This document shows positions 16,109 through 24,556 of a stretch of 64,000 nucleotides of DNA, piece after piece (the first letter of the stretch is position 1; the number at the start of each line of letters is the position of its first letter). Made by a program: the position numbers and the translations under genes. This DNA is from JAIVJZ01 sp036386515 (lineage in GTDB: Bacteria; Acidobacteriota; Blastocatellia; Pyrinomonadales; Pyrinomonadaceae). The notes beneath the pieces were generated by a model. The model made no database searches. It was given only the letters and a program-made list of their open reading frames with translations, and was not told the DNA's origin. The DNA lies in the NCBI GenBank assembly GCA_036386515.1, contig DASVVO010000094.1:1-64000 (forward strand), in the 5' to 3' direction.

Positions 16109-17337
16109 CACGGTGCGGCGGGTTTCACGGTGAGGGTGAAAGAGACGGTCGAGACGCGGCCGCCGCGTTGAAACTGCGTCCAGATGCGATAGAGACCGGC
16201 TTCGGGGAACATCGCGCCGAACTCGACTTCGGGGCCGCCGCGCAAAGTCGCGCGCGAGACGCCTTCGGGCAGCGTCTCGGTCGGGTGCGAGTGGAGATAG
16301 TCGGATTGATCCGCGTTGAGGATGAGCGTGTGCCCCCACGCGCCGAGGTAGGGTTCGAGGTCGCGCACCGGCGCGCCCGTCAGCGCGTCCGTGATGTCGT
16401 ACTTGAGCCGGACGAACGCGCCGGGGACGAGTTCCGCGCCGCCCCACTTCAGATTGATCCTCATGCCGTCGATCGTCTTCGTGAAGGACGTGTCGGCGAC
16501 GAGCGCGGCGGCGAGATGAGTAGTCGGAGCGGCGGCGGTGCGCGGCGCGCGATAACCGGCCGTGGCAAGTTCGCGGTGCAACACCTGGAGCGTGCCCCCG
16601 GCGGGAAAGAAATCGGAGTGGAGACGATAGAGTCCGGCGCGGGGCAAGAGCGTCTCCACCTGGAAACTGCCGTCGGCGGTAAGCTCCGGGTGAAGGTGCT
16701 GGTACTCGTTCATGTCCGCGCTGACGATAAAGAGGTGAAACAGCTTCTCGTGATTCAACACGAAGTCGCGCACGCGCGCGCCCGTCTCCGGGTGCGCGAC
16801 GACGAAGTTCAGGCGCACGCGTTCGCCCGGCTTCGGCGCGCGCGGCGTCTGCGAAACGGCGAGCCGGTACGCGCCGCGCACCGAGGGACGCACCGTCGAG
16901 AGCGGCATCCCGCACTTCGAGCACACGCCCTCCTGCGCCTGCCTGACTTCGGGGTGCATCACGCAGGCAAGCTCGTAAGTCGGAGCCAAGCCCTCCAACG
17001 CGCGCACGCGCGCTGCGGTGGCGGCAGCGGCGGCCGCCGCTTGCTCGCCCGGCGTGGTTGAAGGCGGCTTGACGACCGCCCGCTCCCCCTGCCCGCCCCG
17101 GCGGGCGACCAACTTCATGTTGCACTTCGGGCAACTGCCCGGCCTGGACGAGGTCACCTCCGCGTGCATCGGGCACGCATAGGTCGCCGCCGTCGCCGCC
17201 GACGCCGCCGCGCGCCGTCGTCGCGCCTCCTGCGTCGCGCCGGTAGCGTTGATGTGCGTCAGGCCGAAGCAGGCGGCGACCAGCAGCGACAGGCGCAGCG
17301 CGAGCGACATGCTTTGCTTCACAGGACTGGATTTCAT
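16108..17337 (-). CDS. Exported heavy-metal-binding domain protein
   Basis: A 409-residue protein starting at ATG 17337 (MKSSPVKQS), with a signal peptide ending near HINATGA. Two short heavy-metal-binding domains follow: YACPMHAEVTSS with CPKCNMKL, and ACVMHPEVRQ with CSKCGMPL. Each has a C-x-M-H start and a CxxC end, as in copper-efflux associated proteins. Two copies of a beta-sandwich region follow (HLFIVSADMNEYQHLHP and HTLILNADQSDYLHSHP), rich in His and Met. The protein probably binds copper or another soft metal in the periplasm. It is coupled to the enoyl-CoA hydratase gene by a 1-bp overlap, which is functionally unexplained. Confidence 0.78.
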   Translation of the reverse strand: MKSSPVKQSMSLALRLSLLVAACFGLTHINATGATQEARRRRAAASAATAATYACPMHAEVTSSRPGSCPKCNMKLVARRGGQGERAVVKPPSTTPGEQAAAAAAATAARVRALEGLAPTYELACVMHPEVRQAQEGVCSKCGMPLSTVRPSVRGAYRLAVSQTPRAPKPGERVRLNFVVAHPETGARVRDFVLNHEKLFHLFIVSADMNEYQHLHPELTADGSFQVETLLPRAGLYRLHSDFFPAGGTLQVLHRELATAGYRAPRTAAAPTTHLAAALVADTSFTKTIDGMRINLKWGGAELVPGAFVRLKYDITDALTGAPVRDLEPYLGAWGHTLILNADQSDYLHSHPTETLPEGVSRATLRGGPEVEFGAMFPEAGLYRIWTQFQRGGRVSTVSFTLTVKPAAP

Positions 17338-17378
17338 AGAGGCATCAGGCACGATTCGGATGCGGATAAAATCATTTG

Positions 17379-17641
17379 CCACGGAGGCGCAGAGAGCGCG
17401 CAGAGAAAAACAGATTCAAAGTTTGAATTTGAAATCTCAAATCTGAAACCTCAAGTCTGAAAACTGAAAGTTCAAATCTCAAATCTGAAAGTTCAAATCT
17501 CAAATCTCAAATCTCAAATCTCAAAGTTCGAGGTTGAAAGTTCAAGTCTGAAATCTCAAATCTGAAATCTCAAATCTCAAATCTGAAATCTCAAATTTGA
17601 GATGCTTTTCTCCGCGCCTCTGCGGCTGCGCCCCGGTGGCG
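17379..17641. repeat. Composite repeat: AAATCTC heptamers inside an outer inverted repeat
   Basis: The core (about 17425-17600) is a long tandem of AAATCTC/AAATCTG/AAGTTC units. It is bracketed by an imperfect inverted pair, GCCACGGAGGCGCAGAG on the left (from 17379) and CTCTGCGGCTGCGCCCC followed by GGTGGC on the right (17616-17640). The whole 347-bp gap between 17338 and 17684 holds nothing else that I can see. Confidence 0.7.
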
Positions 17642-17684
17642 AATGATTGAAGGTTCGGTTGCGGTCGATGACAACCGGGTCGTT

Positions 17685-18590
17685 TTACGCGAGGCGGCTC
17701 GCGGGCACTTCAAAGTCGTAAGTCTCGCCGTGGCTCAGATATTTCACGCGCTCGGAGAACCCGGCGGCCTCGACCGCGCGCTTGAAGTCTTCGAGCGGCG
17801 ACTGGAAAACTCCGTAATCATTGTAGTGGATCGGGATCACCTCGCGCGGGTTGATGATGCGAATCGCCTCGACGCCCTGCTCGGCGTCCATCGTCAGCAA
17901 GATGCCCATGATGCGCGTGCCGCCGAGGTGAAAGAGCGCGAGGTCGATGTCGGGGTAACGCTTCGGGATTTCGTTGAGGTCGTCGTGGACGAGCGTGTCG
18001 CCGGTGATGTAGAGGCGCAGGGTCGTGCGCTGCCCCGACGCGTTCTGGAATTCGAGCATGCTGCCCATGACGGGCGGGAGGAAGAAGTCAACCGCCGTGG
18101 GGCCGTGCTTGCCGGGCATCGAGGTGACGCACACGCTCGCGCCGCCGCGCTCCACCACCACCGAGTCCCAGGTGTCGAGCGCGACGGGCGCGGTGAAGCC
18201 TTTCTCTTTGAGATTGCCCGCCGCGTGCTCGGTGGTGATGATAGGCAAATCTTTTTGCAGACGTTCTTCGACGATGCGGTCGAAGTGGTCGCCGTGGTAG
18301 TGGGAGAGCACGCAGAAATCAATCGGCGGCAACTCTTCGAGTTCGATGGCCGGGTTGGTCAGACGCTCCGAGGTCAGGCCGTAGCCGAGATGCACGTGAT
18401 CGCCCGCGTGCAGGAAGTTCGGGTCGGTCAGGATCGTGAAGCCCGCGTAACGCAGGATCACGGTCGCCGTCCCGACGAAGAAGATCGAGCCGCCGCCGAA
18501 GTCGGGACTCGCGCCGCCCGCCCCCATGCCGGCGGCGGAAGGTTCAAGCGTCAGCCTCGTCTCTTTTGTCTCTTTTGTCTCTTCGCTCAT
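17685..18590 (-). CDS. Metal-dependent hydrolase, metallo-beta-lactamase fold (UlaG/YtkL-like)
   Basis: A 301-residue protein. ATG at 18590 (MSEETKET) is chosen because GGGGGAA precedes it; an upstream in-frame extension is encoded by repeat DNA. The metal-site motif LSHYHGDHFD is present, with earlier ILTDPNFLHAG and later TGDTLVHDDLNE, GGTRIMGILLTMDAE and IPIHYNDYG. These match the UPF0173/UlaG branch of the fold, which includes lactonases and phosphodiesterases. The substrate is unknown. Confidence 0.83.
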   Translation of the reverse strand: MSEETKETKETRLTLEPSAAGMGAGGASPDFGGGSIFFVGTATVILRYAGFTILTDPNFLHAGDHVHLGYGLTSERLTNPAIELEELPPIDFCVLSHYHGDHFDRIVEERLQKDLPIITTEHAAGNLKEKGFTAPVALDTWDSVVVERGGASVCVTSMPGKHGPTAVDFFLPPVMGSMLEFQNASGQRTTLRLYITGDTLVHDDLNEIPKRYPDIDLALFHLGGTRIMGILLTMDAEQGVEAIRIINPREVIPIHYNDYGVFQSPLEDFKRAVEAAGFSERVKYLSHGETYDFEVPASRLA

Positions 18591-18610
18591 CAGTTCCCCC
18601 TTATGAAAAA

Positions 18611-18709
18611 GGGATGAGGGCGGAGGGATGAGGGATGAACAGGAACAGTTCAAGTTAGTAAACCTGAATGCTTTTCTTATTCATCCCTCATCCCTCCGCC
18701 CTCATCCCT
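18611..18709. repeat. Heptanucleotide inverted repeat, GGGATGA/GGGCGGA type
   Basis: Left arm 18611-18639 and right arm 18679-18709 are complementary. The order of units (GGGATGA, GGGCGGA, GGGATGA, GGGATGA) is the same as in the element at 21286-21385. The spacer is about 40 bp. Confidence 0.8.
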
Positions 18710-18713
18710 GCCT

Positions 18714-19604
18714 TTAGACTAAGTTCATCGGCACGGGATTCTTCGGGTCTGTATAGTCGTAGAAGCCGCGCCCGGATTTGCGCCCGTAGAGACCGGCCAG
18801 CACCATGCGTTTGAGGAGCGGCGGCGGCGCGAAACGCTTTTCACGAAATTCGTTGAACATGATTTCGGCGATGTAGTAGGTGGTGTCGAGGCCGACGAAG
18901 TCGCCGAGCGTGAGCGGCCCCATCGGGTAGCCGCAGCCGAGTTTCATCGCGTTGTCGATGTCCACGATCGAGCCGACGCCCTCTTCGAGCGCGCGGACGG
19001 AATCGAGCATGTAAGGCACGAGCAGGCGATTGACGATGAAGCCCGTCTTGTCAGACGCGCGCACGGGAACTTTGCCGAGCCGACGGCCGAAATCGACGGC
19101 CGTTTCGTAGACCGCCTCGTCCGTCAAGATCGTCTTGACGACTTCGACGAGTTTCATGATCGGCACGGGGTTGAAGAAGTGGAGGCCGATGAAACGCCGC
19201 TGGCGTTCATTGGAGGTGGCCGTCATCATCTCCGTGATCGAGAGCGAGGAGGTGTTGGAGGCGAAGATGGTTTCGGGTTTGCAGAGTTCGTCGAGTTGGC
19301 GATAGGTGTCGCGCTTGGTGTCGAGGTTTTCGATGATGGCTTCGATGATGAGGTCGCAGTCGGCGAGGGCGGCGAACTCGGTCGTGCCCGTGAGGCGGCC
19401 GCGAATCTCTCGCTGCTGGTCTGACGTGATCGTGCCCTTCTCGGCAAACTTCGCGAGCGACTTCTCGATCCCGGCGAAGCCGCGCTCGCACAGTTCGTTC
19501 GAGACTTCGCGGACGACCACCTCGAACCCGGCGGCGGCGGCCGTCTGCGCGATGCCCGAACCCATCAGGCCGCAGCCGAGCACGCCTACTTTTTTAATCT
19601 CCAT
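18714..19604 (-). CDS. 3-hydroxybutyryl-CoA / 3-hydroxyacyl-CoA dehydrogenase
   Basis: A 296-residue NAD-dependent dehydrogenase of beta-oxidation or butanoate metabolism. The N-terminal Rossmann fold has VLGCGLMGSGIAQ. The catalytic region has SNTSSLSITEM and the His motif GLHFFNPVPIMKLVEV. The C-terminal domain has FIVNRLLVPYMLDS and GPLTLGDFVGLD. ATG at 19604 follows AGGAGA at nine bases. With the enoyl-CoA hydratase nearby it completes two consecutive steps of beta-oxidation, although the two genes are not adjacent. Confidence 0.93.
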   Translation of the reverse strand: MEIKKVGVLGCGLMGSGIAQTAAAAGFEVVVREVSNELCERGFAGIEKSLAKFAEKGTITSDQQREIRGRLTGTTEFAALADCDLIIEAIIENLDTKRDTYRQLDELCKPETIFASNTSSLSITEMMTATSNERQRRFIGLHFFNPVPIMKLVEVVKTILTDEAVYETAVDFGRRLGKVPVRASDKTGFIVNRLLVPYMLDSVRALEEGVGSIVDIDNAMKLGCGYPMGPLTLGDFVGLDTTYYIAEIMFNEFREKRFAPPPLLKRMVLAGLYGRKSGRGFYDYTDPKNPVPMNLV

Positions 19605-19688
19605 TTTACGATTCTCCTGTCTCTGATTTTTGCTTGCCCTCGCGGGCGATAAAACCGTCTGTGAGGCGACTCGCCCCCGACACGCAGA

Positions 19689-21110
19689 TCATTTGGTGCC
19701 CTCCGGCGACGGCGCACGGTCTTCGCGCTGCTGTTCCGGTTCTTCTTCTTCCTGCGTCGCGGTCGGCGCGGGAGGTTCCCGCAAGATGAGGCCGTAGCTT
19801 TTGCCTTCCGTTTTAACCCAGCCGATGTAGCGGTTATTCCAGGCGTCCATGTCGGCGAGCAGTTGCTCGCCCTGCGCGATCTCTCGCTGCGTCTGCCGCT
19901 CCTTCCGGTTGACGGGCGCGTATTCGCGCGCGCGGGCGAGGATCGGTTTGAGGTCGTCGCGCAGTTTGTCCGACGCCTCCGTCAGGTGCGGCGCGGCATC
20001 GAGAGCCGCGAGCGCGCTCCCGATGCGTTCCGTGTCGCCTTCGTTGATCGCGACGGCGAAGGCTTCCTGTCCGCTGTTGAGCGCGTTGATATAGCTGCCG
20101 GCGGCCGATAGGGTTCCGCTATCGGCCGTGACCAAACTCTGCGCCGCGGGCTGTGGGTCGGAGCGCGCATCGCCCATGTGGCGCACGACTTGACCGAAAC
20201 TGACGACGACGAGGACGAGCGAGGCGATTTGCAGGACGTGCCAGAAGACGGCCACGCTCGCGCGCTGCCCCGGCCGTTTGTAGCCGACGAACAGCGCGAG
20301 CAGCGCGCCCGCGACGAAGCCGCCGAGGTGCGCCGCATTGTCTATGTAAGGGATGGTATAGCCGATGAAGAGATTGATCAGGATGGTCGGGATCATGCCT
20401 GTGCCGAAGGCGCGCTTGAAGCCTTCGGGCAGTTCGCGGCGAAACTTGATGCCGAAGACGAAGAGGACGCCGATCAGGCCGAAGAGCGCGCCCGACGCGC
20501 CCGCCGATGCGCCGTCGCCGCCGCGAAACAGGAAACGCCCGAGCACCGGAAGGTTATGCAGCTCCGACCCCGAAGCCAGATAACTCGCCAGCACGCCCGC
20601 CACGCCCGTCCCGATCCAGAAGAAGACGAACCGCGCCGAGCCGTAGAGCTTCTCCACGTAAGGGCCGAGGATGAACAGGCTGTACATATTCACCAACAGG
20701 TGAATCCAGCCGATGTGCAAAAACACGGGCGTGACGAACCGCCACCACTCGCCCCGGTTGATGAGCCAGTTATATTTCGCCCCGTAGGCGCGCAGCACCT
20801 CGGTGTTCTCCGAGCCGCCCGGCGCGGCCGCGCTCATCAACAGAAAGATGAAGACGTTAACGGCGAGAAAGACGAAGGTGAAGGTTGAAGGACGCGTCAA
20901 GACGGCGCGCGCGAAGCGCATCGTCTCCGCATCCGGGAGCGGCCGCCCCGCCGCCGCAGACTGCTGCGATTGCATCTCCGCCCGCGCGCCGCCCACAGGC
21001 GACCCACACACGGCGCACGCGCCTTCGCCCGCGCCCACGAGCGCGCCGCAATTGCGGCACACGCTCGGACGCCCCGCGTAAATATCTCTCGTCGGCTCTG
21101 CCCCGGACAA
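19689..21110 (-). CDS. Rhomboid family intramembrane serine protease with N-terminal zinc ribbon
   Basis: A rhomboid protease of about 473 residues. A zinc ribbon CRNCG...CAVCG comes first, then about six membrane helices. The catalytic Ser is in GASAGASGALFG and the catalytic His in NAAHLGGFVAGA; WWRFVTPVFLHIGWIHLLVNM is the typical family start. The C-terminal 150 residues are soluble and helical, ending in a Glu-rich tail. I chose TTG at 21110 because GGGGGGTGAAG precedes it. A GTG at 21230 in frame would add 40 residues but has no Shine-Dalgarno sequence. It cleaves membrane protein substrates; which ones is unknown. Confidence 0.85.
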   Translation of the reverse strand: MSGAEPTRDIYAGRPSVCRNCGALVGAGEGACAVCGSPVGGARAEMQSQQSAAAGRPLPDAETMRFARAVLTRPSTFTFVFLAVNVFIFLLMSAAAPGGSENTEVLRAYGAKYNWLINRGEWWRFVTPVFLHIGWIHLLVNMYSLFILGPYVEKLYGSARFVFFWIGTGVAGVLASYLASGSELHNLPVLGRFLFRGGDGASAGASGALFGLIGVLFVFGIKFRRELPEGFKRAFGTGMIPTILINLFIGYTIPYIDNAAHLGGFVAGALLALFVGYKRPGQRASVAVFWHVLQIASLVLVVVSFGQVVRHMGDARSDPQPAAQSLVTADSGTLSAAGSYINALNSGQEAFAVAINEGDTERIGSALAALDAAPHLTEASDKLRDDLKPILARAREYAPVNRKERQTQREIAQGEQLLADMDAWNNRYIGWVKTEGKSYGLILREPPAPTATQEEEEPEQQREDRAPSPEGTK

Positions 21111-21285
21111 AACTTCACCCCCCAACGAGCGCGCTCCCCGACTTCCACCCGTCTCAAGCGCAGCCCACACGCACGCCGACCCCCCGCCACCTACAGGCGC
21201 GCGCCGCACGCGAACCACCCAACCTCTCACAAATTATTCATTCGCCCGAAAGTTTACACCGAAGCACACGAGACGGGAAATATAG

Positions 21286-21385
21286 GACGAGGGATGAGGG
21301 CGGAGGGATGAGGGATGAACAAGAAAAGCCTTCAAGTGGGTTGAGTAGTTTCCTGATTCATCCCTCATCCCTCCGCCCTCATCCC
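21286..21385. repeat. Heptanucleotide inverted repeat, GGGATGA/GGGCGGA type
   Basis: Left arm 21286-21320 and right arm 21356-21385. The arms are practically identical in sequence and unit order to those at 18611-18709, with a different but similar spacer. The right arm abuts the TAA of the next gene. Confidence 0.8.
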
Positions 21386-23677
21386 TTACTTAATCTCTGC
21401 GCGCAGTTTGATCTCGCGTGGGGCGGCCGGGTCGGAGGTGACGTTGAGAGGCGCGCGCCAGACGAGCGTCTTGATGCGGCACGCGCCGGTGTTGTCCTCG
21501 CGGCAGTAGTAGAGCGTGAGTTGAACGCGCAGTTCGGCCGCGCCGTCGGAGAGCGGGCGCAGGGGGAGGCGCAGGGGGAGACGCAGCAAATCTTTCGCGG
21601 CGCGCGTCAGTTGCCGCGCGTTACCCTCGAAGGCGATGCGCTCCGCGCCGTGTTCGATGCTTGCCTGAAAGCGGTGCGGCGCGAGTTCGTTCAGGTGATA
21701 ACCGGCGGGCAAAGCCACCTCGACGACGAGCGCGCCCGTCGTGTTCGTCGTGTTCGTCGCCGCCGTCGCGGGACGCGGGAGGAATAGACGCTGCGACGCG
21801 AGTTTGATCTCTTGCGCGTTCGGCGCGGGCGTCGTGGCGGCGTCCGCCTCCAACATCTTCACGCTCGCGGCGGGCGGAACGAGGCCGCGCAAGCGGAGCG
21901 TCGAGGTGTGTCCGCTCGCCAGATCGACGACGCGGACGGCGTGGTTGTTCGTGTCGGCGACGTAGAGTTTGTTGTTGGCGAGCGAGAGGCCGCCGGGTTC
22001 GTAGAAGGAGGCGCGCGCGCCGTCCGCGTGGCCGGGCTTGCCGGTGCCCGCGAAGGTCTTGACGGCGCGCGTGTCGGGGTCGAGCCGTTTGATCTTGTGA
22101 TTGTAAGTGTCGGCGATGTAGAGCGCGCCGTCCGCGTAGAGCACGCCGAGCGGGTGCTGGAAGCGCGCCGCGTCGCCCGTGCCGTCCGTGTCGCCGAACT
22201 CGAAGAGGTCGCCGCCCGCGAGCGTCTCCACCTGACGCGCGGGCGAGGTCGCCTGCGGCGGCGGCGACTGAAGCGGCGACGCGCCGACGCCCGGTTGCGC
22301 GTCGTCATCGATTTCGCCCATCGTCGCAGCGGCGGGCGCAGCGGAAGACGAAGGCGCGTTGTTACTGTTGTCGTCGTCTTCGGCCGGGGGCGGGGCGGCT
22401 TCGCTATCGTCGGGCGTGGCCGAAGGGTGCGCGGGCGCGGCGAAGAGATCGACGGCGCGGATGATATTCGATTCGCTGTCGGCGACGTAAAGCGTGCGCC
22501 CGTCCGTGGTCAAGCCGGAAGGCTGCGCGAAGGCCGAGGCGACGAGCGAACCGTCGGTGCGCGCCTCACGCCCCGACCCGGCGAAGACGGAAATCTGCTC
22601 GCGCGCGAGATTGAGTCGCCAAATCTGGTGCGGCCCGGCCATCGCGATATAGAGCGTGCGGTTGACGAGTTGCAAGTCCCAGGGCGAATTCAAGGCCGTG
22701 GCGCGCGCCGCCGCGCGCCCCGTCTCGGCGTCGAAGCCGCGCGCCTGCGCGCCGGTGCCAGCGATGGTCGAGACGGTGCGCGCCTTCAGGTCAACGCGGC
22801 GCAGCAGGTGATTCTCGGTGTCGGCCACGTAGAGCGCATCCTGGTCGAGCGCGAGTCCCTGCGGGCGGTGAAAGGTGGCGCGCGCAAACGCGCCGTCGGC
22901 CGCGCCGCGCTCGCCCGTCCCGATGGTGTCGAGCACCGTGCCGTCGAGTTTTGCGACGACGATGCGGTTGTGGTTGGAGTCGGCGATGTAGAGGCGGTCT
23001 GATTTCTCGTCGGCCAGAATCTTGCCGGGGAAGGCGAGCGGCATGTCGCCGACTTTCGCCCGTTCGAGCGCGAGCTTGAGCGGCTGCTCGTTCAACTCGC
23101 CGCGCTTGCGAAACTCGCCGAGCAGGCCGGAGACGGCTTCGTCGATCACCTCGTAGTTGCCTTCGCCTTCGACCTTGCCGACGACGTAGCCGGCCGGGTC
23201 GATCAGCACTTGCGTCGGCCACGCGCGCACGGCGTAAGACTGCCAGATCAGGAAGTCCGCGTCGTTGACGACCGGGTGCTCGATCTCGTAGCGCAGAATG
23301 ATCTGGCGGATGTTGTCGCTCTCCTTCTCATTCTCGAACTTGGCGGAGTGGACGCCGATGACCACGAGGTTGTTCGGGTATTTCGCTTCGAGCCGCTTGA
23401 GGTCGGGGATGATGTGGATGCAGTTGATGCAGCCGTAAGTCCAGAAGTCGAGCAGGACGACCTTGCCGCGCAGCGCGGCGAGCGAGAGCGGCTGGTCGGT
23501 GTTGAGCCAGCCGCGATGGCCGCCGAGTTCGGGCGCACGCACGCGCCCACGGTCTGGTATGGACATCTCCGAACCCTTCTGCTGCGGCTCCGCCTCTTCG
23601 CTCATCTGCGCCCGCGCCGCGCACGCCAACGCCAGCACAACCGATACACACACGAGAATCAAACGCTTACTCGACAT
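21386..23677 (-). CDS. Thioredoxin-like protein with NHL repeats
   Basis: A 763-residue exported protein. ATG at 23677 follows GAGGAG at five bases; a signal peptide ends near CAARAQ. A TlpA-like thioredoxin domain follows with the redox motif CINC in FWTYGCINCIHIIPDL. The middle of the protein is a beta-propeller of NHL repeats (recurring LYIADSNHNRI, LYVADTENHLLR and LYVADTNNHAVR), interrupted by a low-complexity Asp/Asn/Ser/Pro insert around residues 410-470. The C-terminal 150 residues are beta-rich. The architecture matches NHLRC2-like thioredoxin proteins. A periplasmic redox or binding role is inference. Confidence 0.85.
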   Translation of the reverse strand: MSSKRLILVCVSVVLALACAARAQMSEEAEPQQKGSEMSIPDRGRVRAPELGGHRGWLNTDQPLSLAALRGKVVLLDFWTYGCINCIHIIPDLKRLEAKYPNNLVVIGVHSAKFENEKESDNIRQIILRYEIEHPVVNDADFLIWQSYAVRAWPTQVLIDPAGYVVGKVEGEGNYEVIDEAVSGLLGEFRKRGELNEQPLKLALERAKVGDMPLAFPGKILADEKSDRLYIADSNHNRIVVAKLDGTVLDTIGTGERGAADGAFARATFHRPQGLALDQDALYVADTENHLLRRVDLKARTVSTIAGTGAQARGFDAETGRAAARATALNSPWDLQLVNRTLYIAMAGPHQIWRLNLAREQISVFAGSGREARTDGSLVASAFAQPSGLTTDGRTLYVADSESNIIRAVDLFAAPAHPSATPDDSEAAPPPAEDDDNSNNAPSSSAAPAAATMGEIDDDAQPGVGASPLQSPPPQATSPARQVETLAGGDLFEFGDTDGTGDAARFQHPLGVLYADGALYIADTYNHKIKRLDPDTRAVKTFAGTGKPGHADGARASFYEPGGLSLANNKLYVADTNNHAVRVVDLASGHTSTLRLRGLVPPAASVKMLEADAATTPAPNAQEIKLASQRLFLPRPATAATNTTNTTGALVVEVALPAGYHLNELAPHRFQASIEHGAERIAFEGNARQLTRAAKDLLRLPLRLPLRPLSDGAAELRVQLTLYYCREDNTGACRIKTLVWRAPLNVTSDPAAPREIKLRAEIK

Positions 23678-23895
23678 CAATACTCCTCGACGGCCATCTC
23701 GCCGCCGCCAACACTTTCAATCCTTAAAATGTTCCGATGATTTAGGAGACGCGCCGGATATACGCGCCGCAGTGGCCGTGGAGATTTCGCCGGATGATGA
23801 TTCCCGAAAATTCGCGGGGCGGGCGCATCGTCGTCGTCGCCGAAGCGCGCGAGCGCGCACACCGTTTCTCGCAAAGTTTGACGCTTCAGTTTACC

Positions 23896-24465
23896 ATGTC
23901 GGGCAGGATGACGGAGACCACCCACGACGAGACGACGGCGACGCGTTCGACCCGCGCCGGGCGCGCTCACGAAGCCCCGCGTCGGAGGTTGTTCGTGATG
24001 CGCTCCGGCGCGCGCCTCTTCGCCGTCTACGCGGACGAGGTCGAAGCGACGGGCGAGAATTTGACGCCGACGCCGCTGCCCTTCGCGCCCGCGCCCGTGC
24101 GCGGCCTCGTCAGCCAGCGCGGCCGGATTCTCACCCTGATCGATCCGCTTTCGCTCTTGCCCCCCTCAACTCCGCCCGCCGCGCCCGCCGCTGCGGCGCA
24201 GGCTGTGGCATCGCCCGCGCCGCCGCAGGCCGCGCCCGTCGTCGTCGCGCTCAAAGGCGACGAACAACTCGCCCTCTCGGTCGAGAGCATCGAGCGCGAG
24301 ATCGAACTCTACGATACGGAAGCGGAGGCGGAGGCGGACGCGCCCGGCGCTTCCCTCCTGCGCCGCACCATCCCGTATCACGCACAAGCCGTCGCTCTCC
24401 TCGACCCCGCGCGACTCTTCGACGCCGCCATGCAGGGCGTCGAACGGCGACGACAGCGAACGTGA
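23896..24465 (+). CDS. CheW-like domain protein
   Basis: A protein of about 189 residues. A CheW-like fold spans residues 25-180: RRRLFVMRSGARLFAVYADEV, then PVRGLVSQRGRILTLIDP, and a C-terminal VALLDPARLFD. An Ala/Pro-rich loop interrupts it near residue 100. CheW couples receptors to CheA. Its lone position suggests a dedicated partner for the CheA at 7719, but this is only inference. The start is uncertain; the ATG at 23896 is chosen because upstream codons look non-homologous. It lies 91 bp before mutS2. Confidence 0.65.
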   Translation: MSGRMTETTHDETTATRSTRAGRAHEAPRRRLFVMRSGARLFAVYADEVEATGENLTPTPLPFAPAPVRGLVSQRGRILTLIDPLSLLPPSTPPAAPAAAAQAVASPAPPQAAPVVVALKGDEQLALSVESIEREIELYDTEAEAEADAPGASLLRRTIPYHAQAVALLDPARLFDAAMQGVERRRQRT

Positions 24466-24481
24466 AAAACCGTCAACCGCG

Positions 24482-24544
24482 GATCGTCGATCGTGAATGG
24501 ACGGAAACCCGCCTTTGTCTATTTACGATTCACGATTTACGATC
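24482..24544. repeat. Heptanucleotide inverted repeat, ACGATTC/ACGATTT type
   Basis: Left arm 24482-24499 (GATCGTCGATCGTGAAT) faces right arm 24520-24544 (ATTTACGATTCACGATTTAC and so on). It ends 12 bp before the mutS2 start and, read as protein, creates a false N-terminal extension of that gene. Confidence 0.6.
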
Positions 24545-24556
24545 TACTTTCTTATG

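Noticed and set aside
16109..17176. N-terminal extension of the enoyl-CoA hydratase frame
   Set aside because: The frame stays open through the metal-binding gene in another frame, but homology begins at the ATG at 16108 and the two genes overlap by one base.
17425..17600. Possible CRISPR array in the tandem AAATCTC region
   Set aside because: Units are 7 bp with no unique spacers of constant length and no cas genes nearby.
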